A DNA stretch of 38,218 nucleotides from Pseudomonadota bacterium (GTDB taxonomy: Bacteria > Pseudomonadota > Gammaproteobacteria > Acidiferrobacterales > Acidiferrobacteraceae). The position numbers and the translations under genes were made by a program. Shown piece by piece: positions 7,876 to 17,909 of this stretch. The notes below the pieces were generated by a model. The model was not told where the DNA came from and made no database searches. It saw only the letters and a program-made list of their open reading frames with translations. The stretch spans positions 1-38,218 of the forward strand of contig JAJYRD010000056.1 in NCBI GenBank assembly GCA_021794275.1, read 5' to 3'. How positions within the stretch are numbered: the first letter of the stretch is position 1; each line of letters starts with the position of its first letter.

Positions 7876-8627
7876 TTCGGGCCATTGCGTGGCGTGAATG
7901 GCGGGCGCTTTTTTTGTCGCCGCTCGCCTTTGTCATATTGGGTGTCGCGCAGGTCATCCTCGCGCGCCTCTTCCTGGGCCACGTCAACCTGTTTCTCATG
8001 ATTCAGGGGCGGCTCACGACGCTCCCGAACGCGCCCGGTCTCACGAGTCTGGTCGCAGCCCCCCTGCTCGGCAATACCGGCGTCCTGCTCCTGCTCATCA
8101 CGCCACTTGCCACCATGCGGCTTATCGCCGACGAGCGCCATAACAAGACATTGACGCTGCTCTACTCCTCGCCCGTGTCGCTTACCGAGATCGTGCTCGG
8201 CAAATATCTCGGCATCCTGGGCTTCTACGCCATCATCATCCTCATGAGCCTCGCCATGCCGCTGTCTTTATTGGTGGGTGGGCGCCTCGACTGGGGTACA
8301 TTCGCCTGCGGCGTCGTGGGGCTCGTCCTGCTCGCCTCGAGCCTTGCCGCCATCGGGCTTTTCATGTCGACCCTGACGCGCTACCCGGCGGTGGCTGCCA
8401 TGGGGACCTTCGGGGTCGTGTTCTTTCTCTGGATTGTCGACTACGCCGGGCACGGGCGCGGCGCGGGCGGCGCCGTAGTGGGCTACCTGTCCATCGTGAA
8501 CCATTATGAGCCCTTCCTGCGCGGGCTTTTCGATACCTCGAACGTTGCCTATTATGCGGTCCTTACGGCGACCTGCCTGCTATTTAGCGTACGCAGGCTC
8601 GAGACCGACCGGCTGGCGACGCGATGA
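7872..8627 (+). CDS. ABC transporter permease, GldF-like
   Basis: A 251-residue inner-membrane protein with about six hydrophobic segments and the ABC-2 permease pattern: an N-terminal helix after AWREWRALFLSP, then TMRLIADERHNKTLTLLYSS, the cytoplasmic coupling region seen in GldF/NosY-like permeases. It starts with GTG at 7872, overlapping the ATPase stop, and its end overlaps the next gene (ATGA). It forms the membrane part of the transporter with the upstream ATPase. Confidence 0.88.
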   Translation: MIRAIAWREWRALFLSPLAFVILGVAQVILARLFLGHVNLFLMIQGRLTTLPNAPGLTSLVAAPLLGNTGVLLLLITPLATMRLIADERHNKTLTLLYSSPVSLTEIVLGKYLGILGFYAIIILMSLAMPLSLLVGGRLDWGTFACGVVGLVLLASSLAAIGLFMSTLTRYPAVAAMGTFGVVFFLWIVDYAGHGRGAGGAVVGYLSIVNHYEPFLRGLFDTSNVAYYAVLTATCLLFSVRRLETDRLATR

Positions 8628-9952
8628 ACCGCGAACGCATGACCGCCATCGGCGGACGCGGCCTGTTCGTCGTGCTGTGGCTTGCGGTAGCAGGGCTTGG
8701 CTTGTATGCCGCCGCCCGCTTCCATGTCACCTCCGATTGGTCTGCCACGGGTCGCAATAGCTTGAGCCGGCCGAGCATTCATGTGGTCCATGCCTTACGC
8801 GGCCCCGTGCGTATCGTCGCCTTTGCGCATGGCCCCGCGGCGCGCCGATCGCTGCGCGCGCTCATCGCCAAATACAGGCGGGTCGATCCCGCGATCCACC
8901 TCACCTTCGTCAATCCCGACAAGCATCCGGCGCTCGTGCGACGCCTCAACATCGGCTTCAACGGCGAACTCGAGGTGCGTTACGCGGGACGGCGCGCGCT
9001 GGTCACGAGCCCGTCGGAAACCGGCATCACGAACCAACTCGCACGACTTGAACGCACCGGCATCCGTCGCCTCACCTTTCTCACTGGCAACCAGGAGCGC
9101 CGGACGAAAGAGGGCTCGGGGCTCGGCCTTTCGTCGTGGGCACGCCAGCTGCGCGCGCGCGGCTTCACGGTCGACTCCTTCAATCCGGGCGCGGGCCAGC
9201 CGTTCCCGAAAAAGGCGGGCGTGCTGATCATTGCCGACCCGCGCGTCCGTTTCCTGCCGGGCGAGGTCCACGCGCTTGAGACCTTCGTAAAAACCGGCGG
9301 CAACCTACTCGTCATGCTGGAGCCAGGCCACACAGAGGGGCTGACTCCGGTGCTCGCCCGGCTTGGCGTGCGATTCCGCAAGGGGTTTGCGGTCGACCCG
9401 GCCTCGAGCCTGCTCACGGGCGCGAGCCCGGATTTCATCGCCGTGAGCCACTATCCGGCGCTTGGGCCCGTGCGCGGTATGCACCTCGTGACGGTTTTTC
9501 CGACGGCTGCGGCGCTCGCGCTCGCGCCGGTCGACGGGCTAAAGCCGATACCCATCCTCGCCACCGGGAACGACGCCTGGACGCAGACGAAGCCGCTCGC
9601 GGGCCTCGTGACGCCGCCCGCGGGCACGAACCCGGCGGTACTTGCGATCGGGGCTGCGCTGGAACGCCCCTACAAGGGCCACAAACAGCGCGTAGTGATC
9701 GCGGGCGACAGTGATTTTGTCGCCAATAGCTATATTGGGGAGGGCGGTAATCTCACGCTCGCCATGAATCTGGCGAACTGGCTCGCACACGACGACGCCT
9801 TCATAAACCTCCCGAACCGGGCCTCGCCGGATCTCACGCTCTCCCTCACGGGCGGGGAAGAGGACGTCATTGCCTATGGCTTCCTCCTGGGCCTGCCCGT
9901 CCTGCTTCTCGCGGGCGCACTTTCCGTATGGTGGCGGAGGCGCAGGCTATGA
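8624..9952 (+). CDS. GldG-like ABC transporter auxiliary protein
   Basis: A 442-residue protein with one N-terminal membrane helix (about residues 10-31), a long periplasmic domain of the ABC-transporter auxiliary type (IADPRVRFLPGEVHALETF, GGNLLVMLEPGHTEGL, VVIAGDSDFVAN) and a C-terminal helix followed by WWRRRRL. This is the GldG layout, in which the periplasmic domain is thought to work with the GldA/GldF pair. Start and stop both overlap neighbouring genes, so stoichiometric translation is likely. The role in transport is unproven. Confidence 0.87.
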   Translation: MNRERMTAIGGRGLFVVLWLAVAGLGLYAAARFHVTSDWSATGRNSLSRPSIHVVHALRGPVRIVAFAHGPAARRSLRALIAKYRRVDPAIHLTFVNPDKHPALVRRLNIGFNGELEVRYAGRRALVTSPSETGITNQLARLERTGIRRLTFLTGNQERRTKEGSGLGLSSWARQLRARGFTVDSFNPGAGQPFPKKAGVLIIADPRVRFLPGEVHALETFVKTGGNLLVMLEPGHTEGLTPVLARLGVRFRKGFAVDPASSLLTGASPDFIAVSHYPALGPVRGMHLVTVFPTAAALALAPVDGLKPIPILATGNDAWTQTKPLAGLVTPPAGTNPAVLAIGAALERPYKGHKQRVVIAGDSDFVANSYIGEGGNLTLAMNLANWLAHDDAFINLPNRASPDLTLSLTGGEEDVIAYGFLLGLPVLLLAGALSVWWRRRRL

Positions 9953-10833
9953 TCCTCACGAGACGCGGGCTTATAAATGCGGCCTTGCTGCTCATGGCAG
10001 CGATCCTGGCATGGGTCTTGTGGCATAAACCCGCGTCCCCACCCCCCGCGCCGCCCGCGCGGCTCGCCCCCGTGAAGGGCGCGACCATCACCAACATCAC
10101 GATCGCCCGTCCGGGCCGGCCGGTGATACGGCTGCAGCGCGACGGCGCGCGCTGGCGGCTCCTGCACCCCCTCAAGGCGCGCGCCGATCGCTTCCGAGTC
10201 GAGGCCTTGACGGACATCGTTGCAGCCAAGCCGCACGATCATTTCGCGATCCCCAAGGGCTCGCTCGCCGCCTTCGGCTTGGCGCCCCCCCGGGCGGTAG
10301 TGAGCCTAAATCACGAGCGCATCCTGGTGGGACGGCGGCGCCCGTTCGGGGACCTCCGTTACGTCCTCATAGGACACTCCATCGCGCTCGTGTCGGCCGA
10401 GAGCATCCACCCGCGCAGGCTCACGACCGACAGCTTTTTGAGCACCAAGCTGCTGGGGGGCCGTATCCATCCGGTGGCCTTCGCCCTGCCGCGGCTGGCC
10501 GTCGTCCGCCACCGCGGCATCTGGCGCGCCACGCCCACGCCCGCGCACGTCTCGAATGACCACATCAACGCCTTCGTGGATGCCTGGCGCTATGCCCGCG
10601 CGCTTTCGGTCACGCGCTACCACGGCACCCCGCCGATCGGGCGGATCGTGATCCGTTACAACGAACGCGGCCCGAAGAAGGCTGCGTCCCGGCGGCACAC
10701 GCTCGCCATCGACATCCTCGCCACGCATCCTGAACTCGTGCTGCTGAGACCCGACCAAGGGCTCGAGTATCACTTCCCACAGCAAGTTGGTCAGCACCTT
10801 CTCACCCTGGCCACCCATGCCGGAACTCCCTGA
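9949..10833 (+). CDS. DUF4340 domain protein, fourth gene of the ABC module
   Basis: A 294-residue protein. The start at 9949 is chosen because its ATG overlaps the previous stop (ATGA). One N-terminal membrane helix (about residues 8-26) is followed by a proline-rich linker and a periplasmic DUF4340 domain: WRLLHPLKARADRFRVEAL, then a LVGRRRPFGDLRYVLIG segment. DUF4340 proteins almost always accompany GldG-like proteins, which the order here supports. The function is unknown. The last 17 nt overlap mutM. Confidence 0.82.
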   Translation: MILTRRGLINAALLLMAAILAWVLWHKPASPPPAPPARLAPVKGATITNITIARPGRPVIRLQRDGARWRLLHPLKARADRFRVEALTDIVAAKPHDHFAIPKGSLAAFGLAPPRAVVSLNHERILVGRRRPFGDLRYVLIGHSIALVSAESIHPRRLTTDSFLSTKLLGGRIHPVAFALPRLAVVRHRGIWRATPTPAHVSNDHINAFVDAWRYARALSVTRYHGTPPIGRIVIRYNERGPKKAASRRHTLAIDILATHPELVLLRPDQGLEYHFPQQVGQHLLTLATHAGTP

Positions 10834-11635
10834 GGTCGAGACCACCCGTCGCGGATTGATTCCCTGGATGCTCGGGGCCACCCTCGCCGACCTGATAGTC
10901 CGGGAACCCCGCCTGCGCTGGCCGATCCCAACCGATCTGACTGTCCTATTGCGCGGCCGCATGGTCACGGACCTCGCGCGACGTGGCAAGTACCTGATCG
11001 TTTCACTCGAAAAGGGCGCCCTCATCATACATCTCGGCATGTCGGGCAGCCTCAGGGTCGTAGGCCCAGAGGTCCCACCTGGGCCCTCTGAACCCTTCGA
11101 TCTCGTGCTCGCGGGTGAGCCTGGCGTGCGGGTGCGCATGCGGGACCCGCGGCGCTTCGGGGCGCTCCTCTATAGCGAGGACCCGTTAAGCCACCCGCTC
11201 ATCGCCCCGCTCGGCCCCGAACCCCTGGAGGCGGGATTCGATGGGACCTACCTGCACACGCGGGCGCACGGCCGGACCATCGCCATCCGCGACCTGCTCC
11301 TGAACGGCCATATCGTGGCCGGCATCGGCAACATCTACGCCAACGAGGCATTGTTCGAGGCCGGCATTCACCCAGGGCGGGCCGCCGGACGCATCGGCGC
11401 CGACCGCTACGCGGCCCTGGCCCGGGCCCTCATCGCGGTCCTGTCGCAAGCCCTGGAGGCCGGCGGCACGACCCTGAAGGACTTCGCCCGGAGCGACGGG
11501 CGGCCGGGATACTTTCAGCAGCAACTCCAGGTCTACGGCCGTGAAGGCAAGCCGTGCCCACGCTGCGCCGTCCCGATCACGCGGCTTTCAGGAGGTGGGC
11601 GCAGCAGCTATTATTGTCCCAGATGCCAACGTTAA
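10817..11635 (+). CDS. mutM: Formamidopyrimidine-DNA glycosylase (Fpg/MutM)
   Basis: A 272-residue base-excision repair enzyme that removes 8-oxoguanine and formamidopyrimidines and cuts the abasic site. The start at 10817 gives the invariant N-terminus PELPEVETTRRGL, whose Pro (after Met removal) is the Schiff-base nucleophile and whose Glu is catalytic. The helix-two-turn-helix carries IGNIYANEALFEAGIHP. The C-terminal zinc finger is CPRC...YYCPRC (four Cys), followed by the closing QR. A longer frame opens 30 nt earlier but lacks this N-terminus. Overlap with the DUF4340 gene suggests coupled expression with the ABC operon. Confidence 0.97.
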   Translation: MPELPEVETTRRGLIPWMLGATLADLIVREPRLRWPIPTDLTVLLRGRMVTDLARRGKYLIVSLEKGALIIHLGMSGSLRVVGPEVPPGPSEPFDLVLAGEPGVRVRMRDPRRFGALLYSEDPLSHPLIAPLGPEPLEAGFDGTYLHTRAHGRTIAIRDLLLNGHIVAGIGNIYANEALFEAGIHPGRAAGRIGADRYAALARALIAVLSQALEAGGTTLKDFARSDGRPGYFQQQLQVYGREGKPCPRCAVPITRLSGGGRSSYYCPRCQR

Positions 11636-11693
11636 CGGCGGCTTGGCCTATACTCCGTGGGGCTAGGGGCCATGTGATGGGGGGAGAGCAGGT

Positions 11694-13622
11694 ATGACGC
11701 AGACGGCGATCGAGCAGCGATTCGAGGCCTATGGGCTATGGCGGCGGGATTTGGCGCAGGCGCTGTCCGATTTGCGAACGTGGCTTGCTGAACATGGCCT
11801 GAGTCAGCCACAGACCGATACCCACCTGGACCGCATGCAGACCGCACTGCGTGACGACCGCCTCTATCTCGCTTTTGTCGCCGAGTTTTCGCGCGGCAAA
11901 TCCGAACTCATCAACGCCATCTTCTTCGCCAGTCAAGGGCGGCGCATTCTGCCATCCAGCGCGGGGCGCACCACGATGTGTCCGACCGAACTCTTTTTTG
12001 AGGCCGACAAACCGGCGAGCATCAAGCTCCTGCCGATAGAGACGCGCCGTAACGGGGTCACGGTTGCCGAGTTCAGGGGCTTCGCCGATGAGTGGCAGAC
12101 CATAGCCCTCGACGTTGATGACCCGGAGGCCATGGCCGCCGCCCTGGCCCACATCGCCGAGATCAAGCGCGTGCCGGCCGAGGAGGCCCGCGCCCTCGGA
12201 CTTACGGTCACCGATGACATCGCCAAGACCGGGGCGACCGTGGACGCCGAGGGTGAGGTCGAGATCCCGCGTTGGCGCTACGCGCTCATCAATTTCCCCC
12301 ACCCCCTGCTCGCCGACGGACTCGTGATCCTGGACACCCCGGGACTGAACGCCCTGGGCGCAGAACCAGAACTTACGCTGAACACCCTGCCGAACGCCCA
12401 CGCCATTCTTTTCGTGCTCGCCGCCGATACCGGCGTGACGCAATCGGAGATCTCGGTCTGGCGTGACCATGTGGCCGGCACCCATAAGGGCCGTCTCGTG
12501 GTCTTAAACAAGGTCGACGGATTATGGGACGAACTGAAGAAGCAAGGCGACCTGGAGCGCGAGATCACGCGCCAGGTGAACGAGACCGCGCGCTATCTGG
12601 ATGTCGCCGAAGGCCGCGTCTATCCGGTTTCCGCGCAAAAGGCGCTCGCCGGCAAAGTCCGTGGTGATCGCGACCTCGAAGAGCGCAGCGGCATAGGCGC
12701 GCTCGAGCGGGCGCTCGCGGAAGAGCTTCTGCCGGGCAAGGGCGGACTCGTCGCCCAGACCGTGGCCCGCGAATTCGACGAGATCGAGACCTGCGTGGAG
12801 CGCGTGATCGGTCAAAGGCTCCAGGGCCTGCGTGAACATTGGGGGGAGCTTAGCGGATTGAACGGCAAGAATATGGACGTCATCGAGCACATGATGACCA
12901 AGGTGCGGGCCGACAAGACCGACTTCGACCGCAGCATGCAGCGCTTCCACGCCACCCGCACGATCTTCGCGCAGCAGAGCGCGGCCCTGTACGACAAGAT
13001 CAGCCTGCGACAACTCGATACCTTGATCGCCGAGACCAAGAAGAACATGCAGACCTGCCTTACGACCGCGGGACTAAAGGCGGCCATGCAGACGTTTTTC
13101 GGGTATGCGCGCTCGCGCATGGATGAGGCGGCCGCGGACAGCCAGCAGATCAAGACCCTGATGGACGGGGTGTACCGCAAATTCCAGGAGGAGCACGGGC
13201 TCGCCAACATCAAGCCCGCGGCCTTCTCGGTGATGCGCTACACGCGCGAGATCAAGCGCCTGCAGGAGAAGCACGAGCAGTTCATGCGCGGCCTGTCGCT
13301 CATCATGACCGAACAAAAGGCGGTGGTGCGCGGTTTCTTCGAATCGGCCGTCAGCAAGATCCGCGCGATCTATGTGAGCGCCAACCGCGATGCCGACGAC
13401 TGGCTACGCGACATGATGGCGCCGATGGAGTCTCAGGTGCGGGAGCATCAGGCGCAGCTGCGGCGCAGACTCGAGAGCATAAAGCGCATCCATCAGGCGA
13501 GCGACACCCTCGAGGCGCGCATGGCGGAACTGAAGCAGGTCCTGGAAGAGATCGGCGATCAGCACCGGGCGGCGCATGTCTCGTTCCGCCGTATCCGCGC
13601 GCAACTGAACGCCGCCCCTTAA
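11694..13622 (+). CDS. Dynamin-like GTPase family protein
   Basis: A 642-residue protein with an N-terminal GTPase domain: G1 AEFSRGKSELINAIF, a G2 candidate in RTTMCPTEL, G3 LDTPGLNALG and G4 LNKVDGL. The remaining 300 residues are mostly helical, with heptad-like stretches (LRRRLESIKRIHQASDTLE and ARMAELKQVLEEIGDQHR), as in bacterial dynamin-like proteins. These remodel or guard membranes; the exact role is not known. GGGGAGAGCAGG precedes the ATG. It lies 58 nt after mutM and 10 nt before the ClC gene, so it probably belongs to the same transcript. Confidence 0.85.
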   Translation: MTQTAIEQRFEAYGLWRRDLAQALSDLRTWLAEHGLSQPQTDTHLDRMQTALRDDRLYLAFVAEFSRGKSELINAIFFASQGRRILPSSAGRTTMCPTELFFEADKPASIKLLPIETRRNGVTVAEFRGFADEWQTIALDVDDPEAMAAALAHIAEIKRVPAEEARALGLTVTDDIAKTGATVDAEGEVEIPRWRYALINFPHPLLADGLVILDTPGLNALGAEPELTLNTLPNAHAILFVLAADTGVTQSEISVWRDHVAGTHKGRLVVLNKVDGLWDELKKQGDLEREITRQVNETARYLDVAEGRVYPVSAQKALAGKVRGDRDLEERSGIGALERALAEELLPGKGGLVAQTVAREFDEIETCVERVIGQRLQGLREHWGELSGLNGKNMDVIEHMMTKVRADKTDFDRSMQRFHATRTIFAQQSAALYDKISLRQLDTLIAETKKNMQTCLTTAGLKAAMQTFFGYARSRMDEAAADSQQIKTLMDGVYRKFQEEHGLANIKPAAFSVMRYTREIKRLQEKHEQFMRGLSLIMTEQKAVVRGFFESAVSKIRAIYVSANRDADDWLRDMMAPMESQVREHQAQLRRRLESIKRIHQASDTLEARMAELKQVLEEIGDQHRAAHVSFRRIRAQLNAAP

Positions 13623-13632
13623 GGTCGCATCC

Positions 13633-14964
13633 TTGCGGCGGCATCCCTGGCGTACGGTCCGTCGGTTGCGCGGTCTTTTGCGAGGTCGGCACTGGAGGCT
13701 GCGGCTCGTCTTCTGGGGCGGTGCCGTGCTGGTTGGTTTATCGGCCGTCGCCCTGACCGAACTCGGTAATTTCGCTAACGCGCGCTTCCTTGCCCTCTAC
13801 CACCGCTGGCCCTGGGCCCCGTTTTTGGCAAGCCCCGCGGGCCTCATGCTGTCTTTATGGCTCACCCGCCGATTTTTTCCCGGCGCTCAAGGCAGCGGCA
13901 TACCCCAGGTCATCGCCGCGCTCTCGGCGCGCGATACGCAATCGCCCGCGCGGCTCCTGTCGGTGCGTATCGCACTCGGCAAGATCCTGCTCACGACCAT
14001 CGGACTCTTGGCCGGGGCCTCGATCGGACGCGAGGGACCGACCGTGCACGTGGGCGCCTCCTTCACCGCCGCCGCCGGGCGGCTGGCCGCCGTCAGGCGT
14101 CCCAAGATCGAGCGCGCACTCGTGCTCGCAGGCGGCGCGGCCGGCATAGCAGCGGCCTTCAACACGCCGATCGCGGGCATCATGTTCGCCATCGAGGAGC
14201 TCGCGCGCGGCTTCGAGGACCATGCGAGCGCCACCATCATCATCACCATCCTGATAGCGGGCCTGACCGCCGTCGCCATCGAAGGAAACTACACCTATTT
14301 CGGGGTGACCGAGGTCGCGCTCGCGCCGCGCGCGTGGCTGCTGGTGCCGGCCTGCGGGGTTGCGGGAGGCATTGCGGGCGGCCTCTTCAGCCGCCTCGTC
14401 CTCGACCTTGGGCTGCGGCTGCGCGTGGTGCTTGCGCAGCATCCCTACCGGCTCGCGCTCGGCGCAGGCCTTGTGATCGCGGTCCTCGGCGCCATCTCCG
14501 GCGGCAGTTCCTTCGGCACGGGCTATCCGCAGGCCCGCGCCCTCGTGCTGGGCAGCGCGCAACTCCCATGGTCCTTCCCGCTCACGAAATGGCTGGCGAG
14601 CCTCGTCTCCTATCTGAGCGGCATCCCAGGCGGACTGTTCGCGCCGGCGCTCGCGACCGGCGCAGGCTTCGGGGCGGATATCGGACGGCTTTTCCCCCAC
14701 GCACCCCTACAGGCGGCGGTCATTCTCGGCATGGTGAGTTATCTGAGCGGTACGGTGCAGACCCCCATCACCGCATTCGTCATCGTCATGGAGATGACGG
14801 CCAACAACCGGATGCTGTTCCCGCTCATGGCCGCCGCCTTCATAGCGACCCTGACCTCGCAACTCATCTGTCGGGAGCCGATCTATCAGGGGCTCGCCGC
14901 GCGCTTCCTCGCCCGCACGCCGACCGCAGCCACCGCGGCCGAGGACTACCATGGGCCGGCCTAA
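13633..14964 (+). CDS. ClC family chloride channel or H+/Cl- antiporter
   Basis: A 443-residue inner-membrane protein with the ClC selectivity motifs in order: GSGIPQ, GREGPTVHVG (containing the gating glutamate), GIAAAFNTPIAGIMFAIEEL and GIPGGLFAPALATGAGFG. A late helix carries VSYLSGTVQTPITAFVIVMEMT. It exchanges chloride (or fluoride or nitrate) for protons, useful for acid resistance. I cannot place the internal proton glutamate with certainty, so channel versus antiporter is open. The start is the TTG at 13633; there is no earlier in-frame start after the GTPase stop. The last 14 nt overlap rsmD. Confidence 0.92.
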   Translation: MRRHPWRTVRRLRGLLRGRHWRLRLVFWGGAVLVGLSAVALTELGNFANARFLALYHRWPWAPFLASPAGLMLSLWLTRRFFPGAQGSGIPQVIAALSARDTQSPARLLSVRIALGKILLTTIGLLAGASIGREGPTVHVGASFTAAAGRLAAVRRPKIERALVLAGGAAGIAAAFNTPIAGIMFAIEELARGFEDHASATIIITILIAGLTAVAIEGNYTYFGVTEVALAPRAWLLVPACGVAGGIAGGLFSRLVLDLGLRLRVVLAQHPYRLALGAGLVIAVLGAISGGSSFGTGYPQARALVLGSAQLPWSFPLTKWLASLVSYLSGIPGGLFAPALATGAGFGADIGRLFPHAPLQAAVILGMVSYLSGTVQTPITAFVIVMEMTANNRMLFPLMAAAFIATLTSQLICREPIYQGLAARFLARTPTAATAAEDYHGPA

Positions 14965-15522
14965 GGGGCCCGCGATCCGGATCATCGGGGGGCGCTTTCG
15001 CGGGCGGCGGCTCGCCTTCCCCGAGGAGCCCGGCCTGCGACCGACGCCCGATCGCGTCCGCGAGACGCTTTTCAATTGGCTCAACCCCTGGCTTTCCGGG
15101 GCCCGATGCCTCGATCTCTTCGCCGGATCCGGGGCGCTCGGCTTCGAGGCCTGGTCCCGCGGCGCGGCGAGCGCCACCCTCGTGGAAAAAAACCCGGCAA
15201 CGATCGCGGCCTTGCGCAAGAACCGTGAGGCACTGGGCTGTGAGGCAGAGATCGTGGTCTCCGGGGCGCTCGAATTCCTTGGCACCCAAGGTCCGGCGGC
15301 GTTCGATGTCATTTTTCTCGATCCACCCTTCGCGGCCGGACTCCTCCTCGATACCTTGACCGCGATCCGCGTGGGGCGCATCCTCGCACAAGCGGGGCTC
15401 GTCTACATCGAAAGCGCGGCGGAGGAGGGTTTCGATCTGCCGCCCGGCTGGCAATGGCACAGGCACGGTCGGGCGGGCAACGTCGCCTTCGGCTTGGCCA
15501 CGCCCCACCCTGAGGATTACCC

Positions 15523-15526
<4 letters not shown>
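14951..15526 (+). CDS. rsmD: 16S rRNA (guanine(966)-N(2))-methyltransferase RsmD
   Basis: A 191-residue SAM-dependent methyltransferase. The N-terminus [16 protein letters not shown] and [16 protein letters not shown] are family signatures. [19 protein letters not shown] is SAM motif I and [11 protein letters not shown] is the catalytic DPPF motif. It methylates G966 of 16S rRNA in 30S subunits. The start overlaps the ClC gene and the stop overlaps the coaD start (GTGA). The rsmD-coaD pair is conserved in many proteobacteria. Confidence 0.96.
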
Positions 15527-16282
<756 letters not shown>

Positions 16283-16288
16283 TCGTTC

Positions 16289-17263
16289 ATGGCGCTCTTT
16301 CGTAAGGCGTCGGGCGACGAGAGCGAGAAACCGGGCGTCTTCGCCCGCTTGGGCGAGCGCCTCTCCGCCACGAGGCGGGCCTTGAGCGACAATGTGGGCG
16401 GCCTGCTGAAACGCAAGCGCGCACTGGATGCGGCGCTGCTCGAGGACCTGGAAACGGCGCTCATCACGGCCGACTTTGGTGTGGATACGGCGACTACGGT
16501 CATGAACGACATCGCCCGCCGCGTGTCCCGCAAAGAGCTTGGTGATGCCGACGCGGTCTACGGCGCCTTGCGAACGATTCTCTACGAGATCGTGCAGCCC
16601 TGCGAGAAGGCGTGGCCTGCCGGCCACAAGCCGGAAATCGTACTCATGATTGGCGTTAACGGCGCCGGCAAGACGACCACCATCGGCAAACTCGCGGCAC
16701 GCCTGCGCGGCGAGGGCCGCTCAGTCCTGCTTGCGGCCGGCGATACCTTTCGCGCCGCAGCGATCGAGCAGCTTGGCGAATGGGCGAAGCGCTCGGACGT
16801 GGCCATGATCAGTCAGCCGCGCGGGGCCGACGCCGCGGCCGTCGCCCACGACGCCCTGCAAGCGGCCCGGGCACGGGCCGTGGACGTACTGCTCATTGAT
16901 AGCGCCGGGCGCCTGCATACCCAGACCGGGCTCATGGATGAGCTCGCAAAGATCAAGCGCACGCTTGCGCGCCTGGATGCGCAAGCCCCCCATCAAGTCA
17001 TCCTGACCCTGGACGGGGGCATAGGCCAGAACGCCGTGACGCAAGTCGAGCAATTCCACAAGGCTGTGGGTATCACGGGTCTCTGCGTCACCAAACTCGA
17101 CGGGACCGCCAAGGGCGGCGTCGTATTTGCGCTCGCCAAGCGCTTCAGGCTGCCGATCTATTTCGTCGGCGTCGGTGAATCCGTGGACGACCTGCGTCCT
17201 TTCGACGCCCGATCCTTCGTCGATGCGGTCCTGCCGGCAGAACTTCTCAGTGATCGAACTTAA
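16289..17263 (+). CDS. ftsY: Signal recognition particle receptor FtsY
   Basis: A 324-residue SRP GTPase that docks SRP-ribosome complexes at the membrane. The acidic A domain is very short compared with E. coli FtsY. The N domain starts around LLEDLETALITADFGVDTA. The G domain has GVNGAGKTTTIGKLA (G1), DTFRAAAIEQL, a G3 DSAGR where DTAGR is usual, LDGGIGQNA where the family usually has Thr in place of Ile, and TKLDGTAKGG (G4). The two changes are conservative. ftsE begins 14 nt before its stop, so ftsY-ftsE-ftsX form the classical operon. Confidence 0.96.
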   Translation: MALFRKASGDESEKPGVFARLGERLSATRRALSDNVGGLLKRKRALDAALLEDLETALITADFGVDTATTVMNDIARRVSRKELGDADAVYGALRTILYEIVQPCEKAWPAGHKPEIVLMIGVNGAGKTTTIGKLAARLRGEGRSVLLAAGDTFRAAAIEQLGEWAKRSDVAMISQPRGADAAAVAHDALQAARARAVDVLLIDSAGRLHTQTGLMDELAKIKRTLARLDAQAPHQVILTLDGGIGQNAVTQVEQFHKAVGITGLCVTKLDGTAKGGVVFALAKRFRLPIYFVGVGESVDDLRPFDARSFVDAVLPAELLSDRT

Positions 17264-17909
17264 ACACGTCTTCAAGCGTTACCCGCTGGGAACGGAGGCC
17301 TTGAGCGATGTCGGCTTTGTGCTCGGGAAGGGCGAGATGGCCTTCCTGACCGGGCCCTCGGGGGCCGGCAAAAGCACAGTGCTCAAACTAATCTGTCTGC
17401 TCGAACGCCCCACGCGTGGTCAGATCACGGTCAACGGCCAAGAGCTCGGGCGACTGCCAGCCCGACGGCTGCCCTACTTTCGGCGGGGAATCGGTGTGGT
17501 CTTCCAGGATAACCGCCTCTTGAACGAGCGCACGGTGTTCGACAACGTGGCCTTGCCGCTCGTGGTAGCGGGCATGACCGGGGATGAGGTCCGAAAGCGC
17601 GTGCTCGCGGCCCTCGATAAGGTAGGACTGCGAGGTCGCGAGTCCGGCTTTCCGCTTGCCCTTTCGGGCGGCGAGCAGCAACGTGTGGGCATCGCCCGCG
17701 CGCTCGTGCATCGCCCGCCGCTGCTCATCGCGGACGAACCGACCGGCAACCTGGACGCGGCCCTGTCCGACGATATCATCGACCTGTTCCGCGAATTCAA
17801 TGACCACGGCGTCACAGTGCTGATCGCCACCCACGATCTTCGTCAAATCGAGCGCCTAAAGAAACGGGTGATCCGTCTTGGCGCCGGACACATGCTGGGA
17901 GCGGCATGA
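17250..17909 (+). CDS. ftsE: Cell division ATP-binding protein FtsE
   Basis: A 219-residue ABC ATPase that with FtsX controls peptidoglycan hydrolases at the septum. Walker A is GPSGAGKST, the Q-loop lies in GVVFQDNRLL, the signature is LSGGEQQRVGIARALVH, and Walker B is LLIADEPTGNLD. The start is the GTG at 17250, which gives the standard N-terminus IELKHVFKRYP and overlaps the ftsY end. A longer frame upstream is antisense-free but inside ftsY and rejected. Confidence 0.96.
   Translation: MIELKHVFKRYPLGTEALSDVGFVLGKGEMAFLTGPSGAGKSTVLKLICLLERPTRGQITVNGQELGRLPARRLPYFRRGIGVVFQDNRLLNERTVFDNVALPLVVAGMTGDEVRKRVLAALDKVGLRGRESGFPLALSGGEQQRVGIARALVHRPPLLIADEPTGNLDAALSDDIIDLFREFNDHGVTVLIATHDLRQIERLKKRVIRLGAGHMLGAA

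Noticed and set aside
11649..11654. TATACT as -10 element before the dynamin-like gene
   Set aside because: No acceptable -35 element lies at 16-18 bp.
13857..15359. 500-codon plus-strand open frame
   Set aside because: It is a shifted frame over the ClC and rsmD genes, very rich in Arg, Ala and His, with no family motif.
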